A stretch of DNA of 64,000 bases from Oxyruncus cristatus (Eukaryota > Chordata > Aves > Passeriformes > Cotingidae), in contig VXAY01002818.1 in the NCBI GenBank assembly GCA_013399855.1, positions 124,001 through 188,000 on the forward strand. Reading direction: 5' to 3'. A model generated the notes under the pieces. The model had not been told where the DNA came from. It made no database searches and was given only the letters and a program-made list of their open reading frames with translations. Position numbers and translations under genes: made by a program. How positions within the stretch are numbered: position 1 is the stretch's first letter; every line of letters starts with the position of its first letter. Below are positions 21,956 to 34,470 of this stretch, piece by piece.

Positions 21956-24900
21956 TAAGACTCTTGGAGTTGGTGTGACTAATAAGCAATACCTGTGATG
22001 ACACAGCTGGTTAGATAAATATAGCATAACTTATTTGTTCGTTAGTGTTATGTAGTTTTCCATATGCAGCTACTTTGTCACATGGATAACTAAATTGTAC
22101 TGCAGCAATTGGAGTATCTTTGTACAGCATGGCATCCTACCATCAGACCGGGTATTGTGCTACAGTATTAATTCTAAAACTCCACTGTAGGATTTTTAAA
22201 CATTTTCTGATATAAGATTAGAAGTATAGAAGGATTTCAAAACAGAGTTGATGATAAGTATTTCTTTTAGATAAGCTACAAGAGATTCTAAAAAATCTGA
22301 GCTTTAAAATGTTCCTTAACTGAGATTACTCCTTACTTGGAAATTGCACTGAACATTCTTTGTTTTCCTTTTCAGCATGGTGGGTATTTTCTTTCTTATT
22401 TAACTGCTTAGCAATTAAAAACCATTCAAATTTAAAGAAACTTTTACTCCCATTTTGGTAACCCCACCCTGTTGTCTGCTGGCTATCTGGATGAACATAA
22501 ATCTCCTATATATCCTGAGTCATCTTTGATGCCCTGGCAAACGTATGGCATCCCAGTAAACATCAGAAACCTGTGTTATGAACAGTGGTTTCTACTAAAA
22601 TCAGGTAGACATTTGATAATCATGGAACACCCACAGTTTGATCCAGTCAGGTCCTCAGATCCCATGGAGATATGAAGACAAATAACTGTGTATTAAGGGT
22701 GAACTGACTTCCCAGGGCTCCATGCAGTCATCTGCACAATAGGTGCCTAATGATTTCTTCGAAGCTCTGAGTTCTAAAAGATATCTTCACAAGTCTGAGA
22801 GATGTGATATGGTATAGAATACCATATCTGGTATCTATACTGTTTTGGAACACTAACTAGAAACCATGGCATCCTGCAACATCTCACATGGCACTAGAAA
22901 GCTGTGAGTAAGCAACTGAATCAAGCCTTTAATAACTATATATCAGTGGGGTATTTAACTGAGCTGCTCAGGCCTGTCAAGAGAGAATTGTTTTGGTCAT
23001 GTTCAGAAGCACATCTGTAAACGGGTACTTAAAAGAAAAGAAAAAAAAAAAGGACCCCTGAATAGACATTAGATATCAACTGGGAAGCAGTTCAAGTGAA
23101 GGAATATTTCATTCATCCCTAATTTGCTTTTCAAGTTTTTATGAGATCTGATTCTTTAGACCTAAAAGAGAATTCATCTTGCCATATGCACTGGCTCTAC
23201 AGAAAGGCATTGGCAGTTTTGCACTGTTAGGCTGCTACAAATTTGACTTCCATTTGGCTTCCTTCTGACAAAAGAACATGGTTATGTGCACATTAAAGAA
23301 AAGATCAAGAAAGAAGAAGAAATTTATTGAGGAACTAAAGAGCTGATTCAGTTAAAAAATACCTTTTTGAACTAAATATTGAAACTAAAAATTTGTGTCA
23401 TCTGCACTGATGTGAATACAGCACTGGTATGAAACAAGATGATTAAATTCATATATTCACTTTAACACCTGTCCAATTTTAACAACTATTGGTCATTAAT
23501 CCAGAATAAAAAATGTTTGACACTGAGTAAAAACATCCATTCAGAAAGCCATGAGTTATCCAGTACTTGGAAGAAAAAGGGATTTTTTCACACAATAAAA
23601 AAGTGATATTTGGGCAGATTGCAGTCCAGCCTTTTATGTTCTTAAATTTCTTTTCTTTATTTAACCTTCAGCTTGTGGAAAAAAACGTCATTTTCTTATC
23701 ATATATAAGCAAAAAAAGTTCCACATACATAAAGATTGCTTTCATTCTGACACAAAATAGTTAAAGAAAAGAATTGCACAGTCTTGAGTAAAGTCTGTCA
23801 TATGTTCCTTCATACAGCATCGGTCTTCTCAAACTAAAGACACTTTAGTTAGGAATCCTGAATGCTTCCGAATTAGCATTTTATAATCTATGATTACAGG
23901 TGATCTTGGTTTTGTTCTCCTTGCATTGCTTATCTGAGTTATAAATACCAGAAGAGGCATTTCTATAATTTTTTGAAAATAGATGACTTTATATAGAAAA
24001 TTATCTTGAAATGAATATGAAGACTGTGGTTTACAGCATTAGTCAGAAGCACAAAGGAGATCACAACCTCTCTCTCTTTCTCAGTCCTTCCAGATAATCC
24101 CTGTCTGATCAAATAAAATATAAATCTCTATGGTAAAGTACATAAAACAAGATCTGTGGGGTGTAATAAACATTCTTACTAGAAGCAAGTCATTCTTCAG
24201 TTTTTGCACTGAAGGTTTTCTTTGTGTCCTCCTCTTAAGTATCCATCTCACAACACTGTCAGAGACAAACTGCAGGACTAGACATTTCTTGTTACTGTGT
24301 ACTATCCATTGAAAACAAAGTAATCTACATAACTACTCTTGTAGTTTTGAATAATTTCTTGTCCATTTGGAATAAATAATCACCAGAGTTTGACAGTGGG
24401 TATTGCGACTCCTTGTTTACTGATGAGAAAACTGAAGTATTTTTTTGATATTCAGAGAGCCACGGTCAGCTTCAGATACTAGTCCTGATACCAAAATTTT
24501 AAGCAAACACTTAGACTGAATTAAAAGCAAATTTCGTACTTTTTGTATTCTACTACAAGTATTTAGATCCTAATAACTAGCTCAAATTTCTGTGTTCCTA
24601 TCACTCCATCTTGATAGCTCTAGAAGAGGCAAGAAAATTCTTCCATTTAAATACCGTGAAAACCTAGATTTTAAATGAGTGCTGCTTTTCTTGAGAAATG
24701 GAATAGCAAAGAAGAAGCAGCAATACCAGTATTTAAAATAAATATAAAATCCTTGTTTATAATATGTTTTGGTATCTTGGATTCTAATGAGACTTAAATA
24801 TAAATCAAACATGTTTCTGAAAAGCAATAATAATTTGGTTCTTTTTTTCCTCAATGATAAAAATAATAATGAGCTGCTTTTTAATATTTTTTTAATTCCC

Positions 24901-27900
24901 AAAGCAAAATTTACAGTAGGATGCATATATTAAGACATGAATGGGCGTTCATTTATGCAGAGCACTAATAACAAGTTCTGAAAGTAAAATTTTATGATAC
25001 AGCAACTCTAGGTATTATAGGCTGGAAGCAAAAATTAAATAGAAGGATGATAAAGTCTGCAAGACGCTGAACAGTACAGACTACCCTGATTAAGACAGAG
25101 CACATAATTAAACTTTGTGGTGGTCTGGAATTCTTCAAGTAAGATTCAATTAAAAAAAAAAATCTCTGAGTATTTACACACCTTCAAAAGATCAGTCTGC
25201 AAAAATACAGACCTTTGTCTGTGTGTTGTAACTACTGACTGGACTGACTTGCTCGGGTCTACAGTGCTGTTGCACAGACCCGGGGTGCTATGCTTAATTA
25301 CATTTTGGAGTTTGGTTTCAGAAATCTATTGTTTCGAGGTGATAGCCTTTCTTTACTGACAAATACGATATTACACAATACATGCTTTTTTGGTTCCTCT
25401 CTACATTTCCTGTTCCTGGGAAGTGATTCCCAAAACAGCAACTTATCTCTCTCTTTTTTTTTTTCCCAAAAGACATAATATTTAATAAACATAATTCTAG
25501 GTTGTTGAGTTATGGGATAGAAGCTCATCTGCACACCCAGAAAGCAGCAAAGAGATGCAAAACCATCAGGAGAGCTCAACCAACCCCCTGCCCTGTATGG
25601 CAAGTCACATGAGCTATCATTTCATCACAGGCCTATCTTCACAAACCCAGATAAGCAGAGGGACAGGGAGGTAGCAGGCAGGGAACCCAAATTAAGGCTT
25701 CAGAGGAAGAGACATGCTGTCAGATTCCGTCCCAGCTGTGTCCCAGAAGAGACCAGTGCCAGTGTAGAGGTATGAACCCATTAAGACGAGTCAGGGAAAT
25801 ATGAGTAGTGGGAGCAATTGAGCAGATTGTATTTAAGCTCAGCTGATGGGGGGATACACACAGATATGTACTAGCAGACCTCCATCCTGCTCAGGCTGAG
25901 AGGGGAGAATGATGCTGTGTGAGAGCTCAGTTTCTGTCTCTGTGTACCTGGCTGTGTATATGTGCACATATGCAGTGTATAGGTGTGCTGTCTGTGTGTG
26001 GCCTCGTTAGTGTTGGAGCAGGGACCATGGAGCTGCAGCAGACTTGCCTCTGCTCGGCTGGAAGCTGAAGCACATATTTGATGCTCTGGTGCACCATTTT
26101 GGTTGTGATCACAGCCAGCTGAAGCAAGAATATAAAATTATATGTAAAATGACAGAGTACTGTGGAAGAGAAGGGATAACTAGTGCAATGGTTTATTTTT
26201 CTTATTCATGAGCTAAAAGGCCTGAGCAAAGCCTCTTTCTGAGACTAAAGAAAAATTAACTCCTCATGTGTGGAATATAACCACAAAAATACTGCATTTT
26301 ATTATGTGTGGGAACTCTGTATGATGAATATGTTGAGAGGGAATGAAAATTTTCCTCACCATGCTGCAAGCAACTCTTATGTTTCAATTTTTATAATTAA
26401 TTGTGACTGAAATTATGTGTTTTATAAGCCCCAGCTTTATTGTATTGGTTGTTACTACTGCTGTCTGTGAGTGGATCTCTTTCATGGTAAAGGATATATT
26501 TTCTGCCTTACTGGAGTCCTATTTCAGCTTTCAGGTGCCCTTGCCATATTGCATTATTTATTCAAGAGAAAAAGATTAAAATTTTCCCTTGAAGAGTTTT
26601 AAATAACTTGTTAAAAACTGAGTTATTTTCTTTCTTTCCCTTTATGTTTTTGGTTTAATATTGCTCTTTGTAAGTACTTTACTCCATAGAGGTTTCACTA
26701 TGATAAATTGAAATTTAATTTTGGTATACACTCTTCCATTCAACCATCACCTTAGGAATTCACATTTATATCACCTATATTGTTATATGTTCAATTCTAA
26801 GCTTTCTCTTTTCTCTTGAGCCCAATTACCACTGAAAGAAAATATATCTGTTAGGAAGTGGGGCTTTTTGGAAGTGTCCTGTCAGCTACATGGAGAGGGG
26901 CCAACCCATTGAAGGTTTTATATATGTTCAAATAAATACACATGTATTTGTATATATATTTGTGTATCTGTATGTAAAAGGAATGCAGGAGGGTGTAGAA
27001 GACTGAAAACAGGAATCATTAAAGATAAATGACAGGAAATCATGTGCATGTTTGTGTGGGAGGAAGAGAATGAGTGTGAGGGGGGGGTAGGAAGAGGATA
27101 ATATTTCAGCCTTTGGTTCTGAGAGTTTCTCCTGAGCAAGCAGAAGCTCTTTCTCTTGCTATCAGTAAGGATCTGAGTACATACAAAGTGCAGAACTGGT
27201 TGACAGACTGGGAAAGAAGTCGTATACTTGAATTAAATGATGTTAATGCAGGGGAGAAAAGTCCTTTTATCTTGACTCTAAATCTAGTTCTTTCCTCATC
27301 TGTGCAAAGCAGCTACTTTCAGGAAATCCATTCAGTTGGGCTTGCTGCTTGCATCTCATGTTACCTTTCCCTCACTCATGCTGGAGTTAGGAATATGAAG
27401 GTTTCCAGTGTAAAGCACACTTTCCTAGTGTACAGTACAGAAATGTTTGAATGTTAGAAATAAATGTTTGTTTACATGACAGCATGAAAATTTTAATATA
27501 TACCAAAGCATTCTACAAAACACTCATACTTAGGAGAATACCCAAGATTATACCTCAGCAAAATTAACCAAGGACTCTCACTCATTATGTGAGAATGAGT
27601 GTTTTATTTTGAAATATTAATACCATACTAAATTTTGTGCTCTGAGCAGAAGTTCACACAACTATCCAACACATTTTTCCATTGCCTTCTTGCTAAGAAA
27701 ATGGAATTTGAAACACTTTTGAAGGAAAATGATGCCACAGCTCAGGTTTTAGAGACAAAACGAAAGACAGGAAACTTAAGACTATTCATTTTCATAGCAG
27801 TTTTAGCATTATACATGCACTTTAAACTGAGGAATAAAAGTTGTGGCTGTACAAGGAGACAGAGGGATTTAAGCCGCTGTGAGAATTATAATTAAATTCT

Positions 27901-28960
27901 GCAAGGATTTTACAAAACAGCATACACAATTGTAGCAATTTTACTATATGAATATAGAATTTTTTTTTTAATAAATTCCAATCAAATAACACCAAACTGA
28001 GGATGTGAGAGTGAGCTATTTAAGGTACAAGTATTACTATGTGGTAAATTGTCAAAACCTAAAATTTGCAAGTGAACCCTCAGTACGGATGAAAGCCCAT
28101 GCTGGGCTGAGATGCTAGAGGAGCAAATAAGCTTGTGATTATAACTTTACTGAGAGCAGTGTCAACTAGAAGACTCTCTTTAGCAGTGTGCTCTTCATCT
28201 GTAGTCATTTGTCTTTGGTATTTCATAATCATTGCTATTGCTATTGCTATGCCAAGGCCCCAGAGAGGTAAGGACATGCTCACTCTAGCTAATGCAACCT
28301 GTCCAGCATTACTCAAAGCTCCTACAATGAAGGCAGAAATCTGTGTTTCTGAATCCAGTCTTAGGGCATAAACACCGAAAGGAGTTTTGCAACCATATGT
28401 AGTGCAACGTACAAGGCAAGACCATAAACTACCATTGAAAAATAACTGTTAAGATACTGTCCTTTCCTCATAGGTGGTCCTAGCTGTCATAACTACAAGT
28501 CAGCTGAGAGACCAGTTACAAAGTTTTCATGTTAACAACTCCACCACTGGCTTTGTGAATGTGCAATTGTATAGCATGTAGATGCAGTAGCTTCTTATGA
28601 AAGCTCCCGTACTTTGATGGAGCTTCTTTGTCTAAGCTACACTGTAGTCCTCCATACAGAACCAGATAGGAACCCAATTATACAGTATGCCATGAATACT
28701 TGCAGAATATTTTTAGTTCTTCTTGCACACCTGAATTTTAACTGATCCAGATAATGAATTTTTTTTAATAGTTTTCAGAGCAGCATGGGTTGGAGAGGTA
28801 CTGAGATCTCAGCAAAACAGAGATATGCTTTGGCCATAACTGAGCTTGCATAATTGTTTTTAAATGAAGGCTGGTATTTTGGCATCAAGAAGTTTATATA
28901 TGAAGTCATGAAAACACACTGCAGAATAGGGTCTAAACTACTAATCAATCTATTCATTGT

Positions 28961-28963
<3 letters not shown>
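21956..28963. other. Mostly unique sequence, no gene recognised
   Basis: About 7 kb with no gene I can name. 25560-26120 is less AT-rich, with a TATTTAAG element near 25831 and TG-rich runs at 25940-26000; it could be an old LTR, but no ends were found. 27110-27457 (plus) and 27635-27895 (plus, with a hydrophobic segment) hold moderately protein-like frames without convincing splice signals. 28080-28430 is open on both strands and is discussed as a finding. Confidence 0.45.
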
Positions 28964-29009
<46 letters not shown>

Positions 29010-29021
29010 AAGAAAGAAAAA
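28964..29021 (+). repeat. A44 homopolymer followed by GAAA repeats
   Basis: A run of 44 consecutive A (28964-29007) is followed by GAAAGAAAGAAAAA. It is the longest homopolymer in the window. It could be an expanded microsatellite or the tail of a retrotransposed RNA, but no polyadenylation signal or recognisable transcript lies directly upstream. Its exact length in the assembly is not reliable. Confidence 0.9.
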
Positions 29022-29195
29022 TTGCAAGGTCCAAGGGTTGAATCCTGCAGCCATCCCTGAGTCACAGCTTTGGGACAAACTATTCAGAATAAATGCTGTA
29101 TGAGTGGTTATATGGCGATATATGTTTGGTAGAAAGAAGAATACTTGTACCTTGAAAAAATGCTTACATTTCAGAAGGAACAATGCTTCCCTGGT

Positions 29196-29715
29196 GACAC
29201 ATCTGGAGTATTGTGTCCAGTTCTGGGGTCCTCAGCACGAGAGTGACATGGAGCTCCTGGAGTAGGTCCAGAGAAGGGCAACAAAGATAATTAAGGGACT
29301 GGAGCATCTCTGTTATGAGAGGATAGGCTGAGAGAGTTGGACTTGTTCAGCCTCAAGAAGAAATTACTGAGAGGGGACTTCATCACTGCCAGCAAGTACC
29401 TGAAAGGAAGGGTGCTGAGAGGGTGGAGCCAGGCTCTTCTCAGTGGTGCCAAGCAATAGGACAAGAGGCATTGGGCAGAAACTGATGCACAGGAAGCTCC
29501 ACCTGAAGAAGAGTAAGAACTTCTTTACTGTGCAAGTGAGCGTGCACTGGAACAGGCTGCCCAGAGACGTTGTGGAGTCTCCCTCAGTGGAGATATTCAA
29601 GAACCATCTGGACACAATCCTGTGCCATGTGCTCTGGGTTGACCCTGCTTGAGCAGAAAACTGGACTAGATGATCCACTGTAGTCCTTTTCAACCTTACC
29701 CATTCTGTGATTCTT
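29196..29715 (+). mobile_element. CR1 LINE, 5'-truncated, plus strand
   Basis: It starts in the C-terminal part of the RT (a TCTGGAGTATTGTGTCCAG segment equivalent to 15208 in the larger copy) and runs to a 3' UTR ending ATTCTGTGATTCTTT. Stops and frameshifts break the reading. A 69-codon frame at 29443-29652 keeps the end of the protein. The UTR differs from those of the copies at 14637 and 50683, so it is another subfamily. Confidence 0.88.
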
Positions 29716-32700
29716 TGCGGGAAACACAGAGGTGAACCTGAAAGAAGCTGCGATCTGTTTTTCAGCTCTTTTCTTATCAAGTTTCTTAGATCCTCATTCA
29801 GGCAAGGTCATCTCATTCATTCAGTTAGTAAAAGTGATTGCTTTGGGAAAAGTTGTGTAGAGATACATGCATCACTGTGGATGAGCCAGTAATAGCCCAG
29901 CTAACTAACCTGCTGATCTCACAAGCAAGAGCTTAAGCCAGGCCCCCGTGAACACCAGGGAATGGCCCCTCAATGTCACACCTCTGGCCCACACAACTGT
30001 CAAAACTCATTCTGCAGGTACAGACCACTTAGTTTAGAAAACAGTCCAAATGTGAAAAGGACCAAGCCTTCTTATAAGAGAGAAGAACATTACAACTAAT
30101 ACTGTATGACAAGCTACCTCACTGCCTGCTGAAAGTTGGCAGATCCATGGTTAAATCCGTTTTATTATCCACAACATTTCAGTCTTTGACCATGCCTACT
30201 ACTGTCTGCTGTGGAAATCGATGTCACAACCTAATGGTGTGAAGAGCCAAGTGATACTCCATATTTCCATGACTAGTGGGATGTGAATTTCCCACAGATT
30301 GACATTTCCCAGTGCAGTTCTGAAAGGTGACTTCTTTCAGACAGCAGAAGTGTATCTTTCATTGATACACTAACTTTCATTAACACTTCCGAGTTTTAAG
30401 CTAATGACAATTGAACCAGATAGTATCAAATACTTTTTTTCCGATCTGAGTTACAGTGCTAGAACTAGATGTATGTGGGTCACACCAGCTTTGATACCTA
30501 CATAAAAGTCCCACCATGTGTTCATTAGCCCTCATAGCCTTTGTCTAGCTCATTAGGCTACAAGAAGAAACCTAGAATGGAGAAAAAAATCTCATACCAT
30601 TTTCTAGCAGGTTTAAATTAAGTTTCGGCACCTGTAGTACTTTCAGCAATTTCTTACATTAAAACTGGTAAGCTTTAAACAGGCTTTTAAGAAATGGCTC
30701 CTCAGACTGTTAAATGGCTATACTTTGGGCAGCCAACAAATTGCTTCCCTTTGTGAGCACAACTCTCCACAGTTGCAGGTAGCTTGTATCCAAAAATGTC
30801 CTCAAGCAAAACAAACAGGCAAAATGAGTTATTTCCTAAGCAAATAAATGGTTTGAGTATATCTCCTTATTCTGACCTCATTTGTGGTTATTTGCTGCAT
30901 AATGAAATTTCCTATCAAAAATAGTTTTGTTTTCACACAGTGAAAAACGGAAAGATCATTCCTCCCAAGTGAGAGACTTCCAGTTTGGTTTCAAAATCAA
31001 CATAGACCTTGGAATGACCCAGATGAAACAGCAATTGAGCTTCATGCTCGAATTTTACCTTAACCAGTCACAGCCATTGTCTCTCCACTCCCTCTTTTTG
31101 CTTCAAAGTGAATAAAGGAAGAGACAGGAACAATCTCTGGTACTAAGGAAAAATAGTTACAAGAAATCTATTGAAAAGTGTAGCAATTCAAAAGCTATGA
31201 TTTATGAAATTTGCAGGAAGCACAAGTGTTAGGAGGAAGTTTATGAGGATAAAGGAGGCTGTGGAAGGGTGAAGATATCAGATAGTACCATCCAGTTGTT
31301 CCACAATATGATGAAAGCTGCTGTGGCTCTTTGGCTATGTGGGAATGACACCAGTTCCCTTCTGACTGCAAAAGCAAGTCAGACACAAGCACAGTAGAAA
31401 CAATGGGTTTATTCCTCTGTTCCAAAATGCAGGGCTGTCAAACACAGACCTCTGAACAACCTTATGATGACACCTTATGTTCTATTACCCCCTCCCCAAA
31501 TTTTCCTTTTTAACACATTCATTCTCTCCTAAATAAACATCCACCCCAATTGCTTTTTCCCTATTGGTCCTAGTTGTGAGACAGCTGTTCAGTATTTCTG
31601 ATACTTTCTTCATATGAAAAGTCCCTGAAAAGTCCATGTTATTTCCCCTAAACTCTCTGTGAAGTTTGTCTGTACCTGCCATGACCTCCCTTAATAACCT
31701 GTACGATCCATCTATTCCTTATGATGTTATAAGTAACTTTTTTAGTGCCTCACACTGTTGATTGTTACACACAGAAGTTTTCCCATGTCATGCCCAGCAG
31801 TTTCTCACATCCTGCTCAGCTGGCTTAGCCTTAGGCCAGGGTCTGATCAGTGACCTATTCATCTGCCCCCAGCCTTCACACATGGGCTCAAAAATACTTT
31901 ATAAATTCACATTCCACAGAAAAGCTTGAAAGAAAAAATGATTTTTTTTTTTTTTCTGAGGAGTGGACTTCAGCTCACTTTGCGTTGCCTTGGCTGAGCT
32001 CTCAGGTATAAAGTGTGTTGCTTTAAATGCATATGGTTCTGGTAGCTTTTGTGGACAAAGATAATTTTTCTGTACTGAACATATTTGCTTAATTAACTTA
32101 ATAAAACTGTTTTTACCAATTACAAATACGTTTTTCATAAGGCAATACCAAAGCGTAAGAAGCGAAAAAGTAGAAGTGTAGATTTGGGAAGCAGCACAAC
32201 TTGAAAGACACCATGAAGAGCAAATTGTGAAAGACAGTCCTATGGATACAAGAGAAACAACTTTTCTGCCCCACTCTGCCCTTACCCCCTGCCCCCTCCC
32301 CTGCCATTCAACAAGGGCCCTGTAAAGTTTTACAAATTTTTTATCAAAGCAAAGTTTGTGCCTTCGGTTCCAAACCTGAAAATGCAATGTGTGTTTCTGA
32401 AAGAGTAATAGGCCAAAGAAAATAGAAGGTCATCACCTATGATATGGGGAATAGTGGGAAAAAATTATTTGAATCAGTTAAAACCTGCTATAAAAAGGAA
32501 GAAGGATGAAGCCAGGGTGAAATCAGCCTTACCTTTGAGTAACAAACATCTACTAATATGCATTTAAAGAACAGTACACACACATAAAAAGAATCCCATT
32601 TGCATTGTTCCTCAGTAAAGGAATTACAAATTCAAGAACTTAGGTGGGGAAATAGGGAGATTTATAAATTTGTTGGTTGTTATCTGACCCTGAAACTTCA

Positions 32701-33919
32701 AAAAAATCCCCGAGCTGCTTCTCAGGAACACTGTGTCAGTAAGGATTAAATTATACATATGATTCACTTCCCAATAAAAATCCTGGCCAAGATGGAGATC
32801 TTGAAAATCCCTTTCTGCTCTAACTGACAGTTTTCTTTGTAATAATGAACTATTTATCTTCAAGTAGTTGAAACAGGAAGCTGGTGAAATAGTGTCCTGT
32901 TGTTTTGCTAGATTATCTCAACTAGCACTTAAATGTGATTTTGCTCACTTGGATCACAATATCAAACTTCAAATTGTGTAATATGGGTCCCTGGCCAGCC
33001 TTCAGCTATGCAGAACACTTTGTGAGCCAAAACTTAACCTGGATAGAGCTTTGGACTTAAGGTAAGAAATGTAAATAGATTTTACAAGTCTTAAATTTGT
33101 TAGAAAATGTACTACCTGAGTGCATGTTAAACACATTCAAAATGTCTTGAGAGACTAAAACAAATTACATATGCAGAATTGTCATTATACATATTCTTCA
33201 TCTGTCTTCCCTTTTTAAGTCATAAGGAAGGGAAATAATAGACAAACATACTCATAGCCAAGATGCAGATTTTTTAAGCTTTGACATAAACTGAAGATAA
33301 GGCATCTTTGTGAAGGGAGGCTGGGTGATACTCTGTAATTACTCCAGTAGTCTGAAAATAGTTCTGAAGAGGAAAAAAAGGAAGGTTAGGACAGCAAACA
33401 CCCTCAAAATGATTCCTTGAAATATGCTCTGTTTAGAAAGAGTTGAATAAAACAGGGTCCTGTGATGATGATAGTGGCCAAAGTGAAGAACTACAGAAAA
33501 ATTGATCTGCAAAAGACTTTGTGACGCCCTCAGTTCTGTTTTCCCTTCAAGCATTTAAGCCTAGAAATGAAGAAAACACTCAGACTGAATTAACATGTTG
33601 GCTTCTGTTGCTGAAGTGACATAGATATATTTGTGAATACATTTTGGACTTTCTCATTTGGGATCAATGAGTTACTACTACTGCTATGAACAACAGGCCA
33701 ATGAAGACAGGGTTTTAGTGAAGTTGTGATTAACTGGTTTATTAACTGTGTCATATTAAGGGTTTATCAGTAACTAGTCCCTACTTAAGGGCTATAGAAT
33801 CAATTTTGCAGTTAACATTATAAGATACTGGCAAACTCTTCCCCCACACCCCCTGAGAAGGTGGTAAGCAGGATGGGCACTGCGGGAGCAAAATGTTTCC
33901 CACTCAAAGCAAAGCCAGG
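29716..33919. other. Unique sequence, no gene recognised
   Basis: I found no repeat family, RNA gene or host exon that can be supported. A 162-codon minus-strand frame at 31899-32387 is the longest non-transposon frame in the window, but its composition (Lys/Phe runs from a T tract at 31942) and lack of any known motif argue against it being a gene. Confidence 0.5.
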
Positions 33920-34470
33920 AGGTCGAGGAAGGTGTTTCTGCCTCTCTAGTTCACTCTCATGAAACTTCATCTCAAGTGCTGCATCCAGCTCTAGGGTCCC
34001 CAGCACAAGAAGGACATCAATCTGTTAGAGGAGGGGCACCAAGAAGATTAGGGGATGGAGCACCTCTGCTACAGGTAAAGGTTGAGAGAATTGGGTTTAT
34101 TCAGCCTGGAAAAGAGAAGGCTTCAGGGTGACTTAATTGCAGCCTTCCGGTACTTAAAGGGGACCTATAAAAAAGAGGGAGGGGCTTTCTACAAGGGCAT
34201 GTAGTGATAAGACAAAGGGCAATGAAAGAAATTAGGTTTAGATCAGATATTGCAAGAAATTATTTTTTGTGTGGTTGGTGAGGCACGGGAACAGGTTGTC
34301 CAGAGAACCTGTGGATGCCCCGTTCAAGGCCGGGTTGGATGGTGCTCTGAGAAACATGGTCTAGTGGAAGGTGTTCCTGCCCTTAGCAGGGGGGTGTAAA
34401 CTAGATGATCTTTAGGGTCCTTTCCAACCCAAGCAATTCTATGATTTTATAGTTCTATTGTTCTATGATC
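33920..34470 (+). mobile_element. CR1 LINE, 5'-truncated, plus strand
   Basis: It begins within the RT C-terminal region (GTTTCTGCCTCTCTAG..., equivalent to the [10 protein letters not shown] segment of the larger copy) and ends in a degenerate tail of TTCTATG/TTCTATTG units at about 34437-34470. The 'CTAGATGATCTTTAGGGTCC' UTR matches the copies at 44069 and 51346, which suggests a shared subfamily. Coding frames are broken. Confidence 0.88.

Noticed and set aside
27101..27457. Possible exon after the acceptor-like ATATTTCAG, with a protein-like frame
   Set aside because: No matching donor of quality was found, and the frame begins with TTG rather than ATG. Insufficient support.
27635..27895. 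86-codon frame with a short hydrophobic segment
   Set aside because: AT-driven composition, no splice signals and no family resemblance.
29032..29050. tRNA B-box-like GGGTTGAATCC, suggesting a tRNA-derived SINE
   Set aside because: The box lacks one base of the consensus, no A box or cloverleaf is present, and the poly(A) run lies on the wrong side.
31899..32387. 162-codon minus-strand frame
   Set aside because: No recognisable domain, Lys and Phe runs from a T tract, and no good splice or start context. Probably chance.
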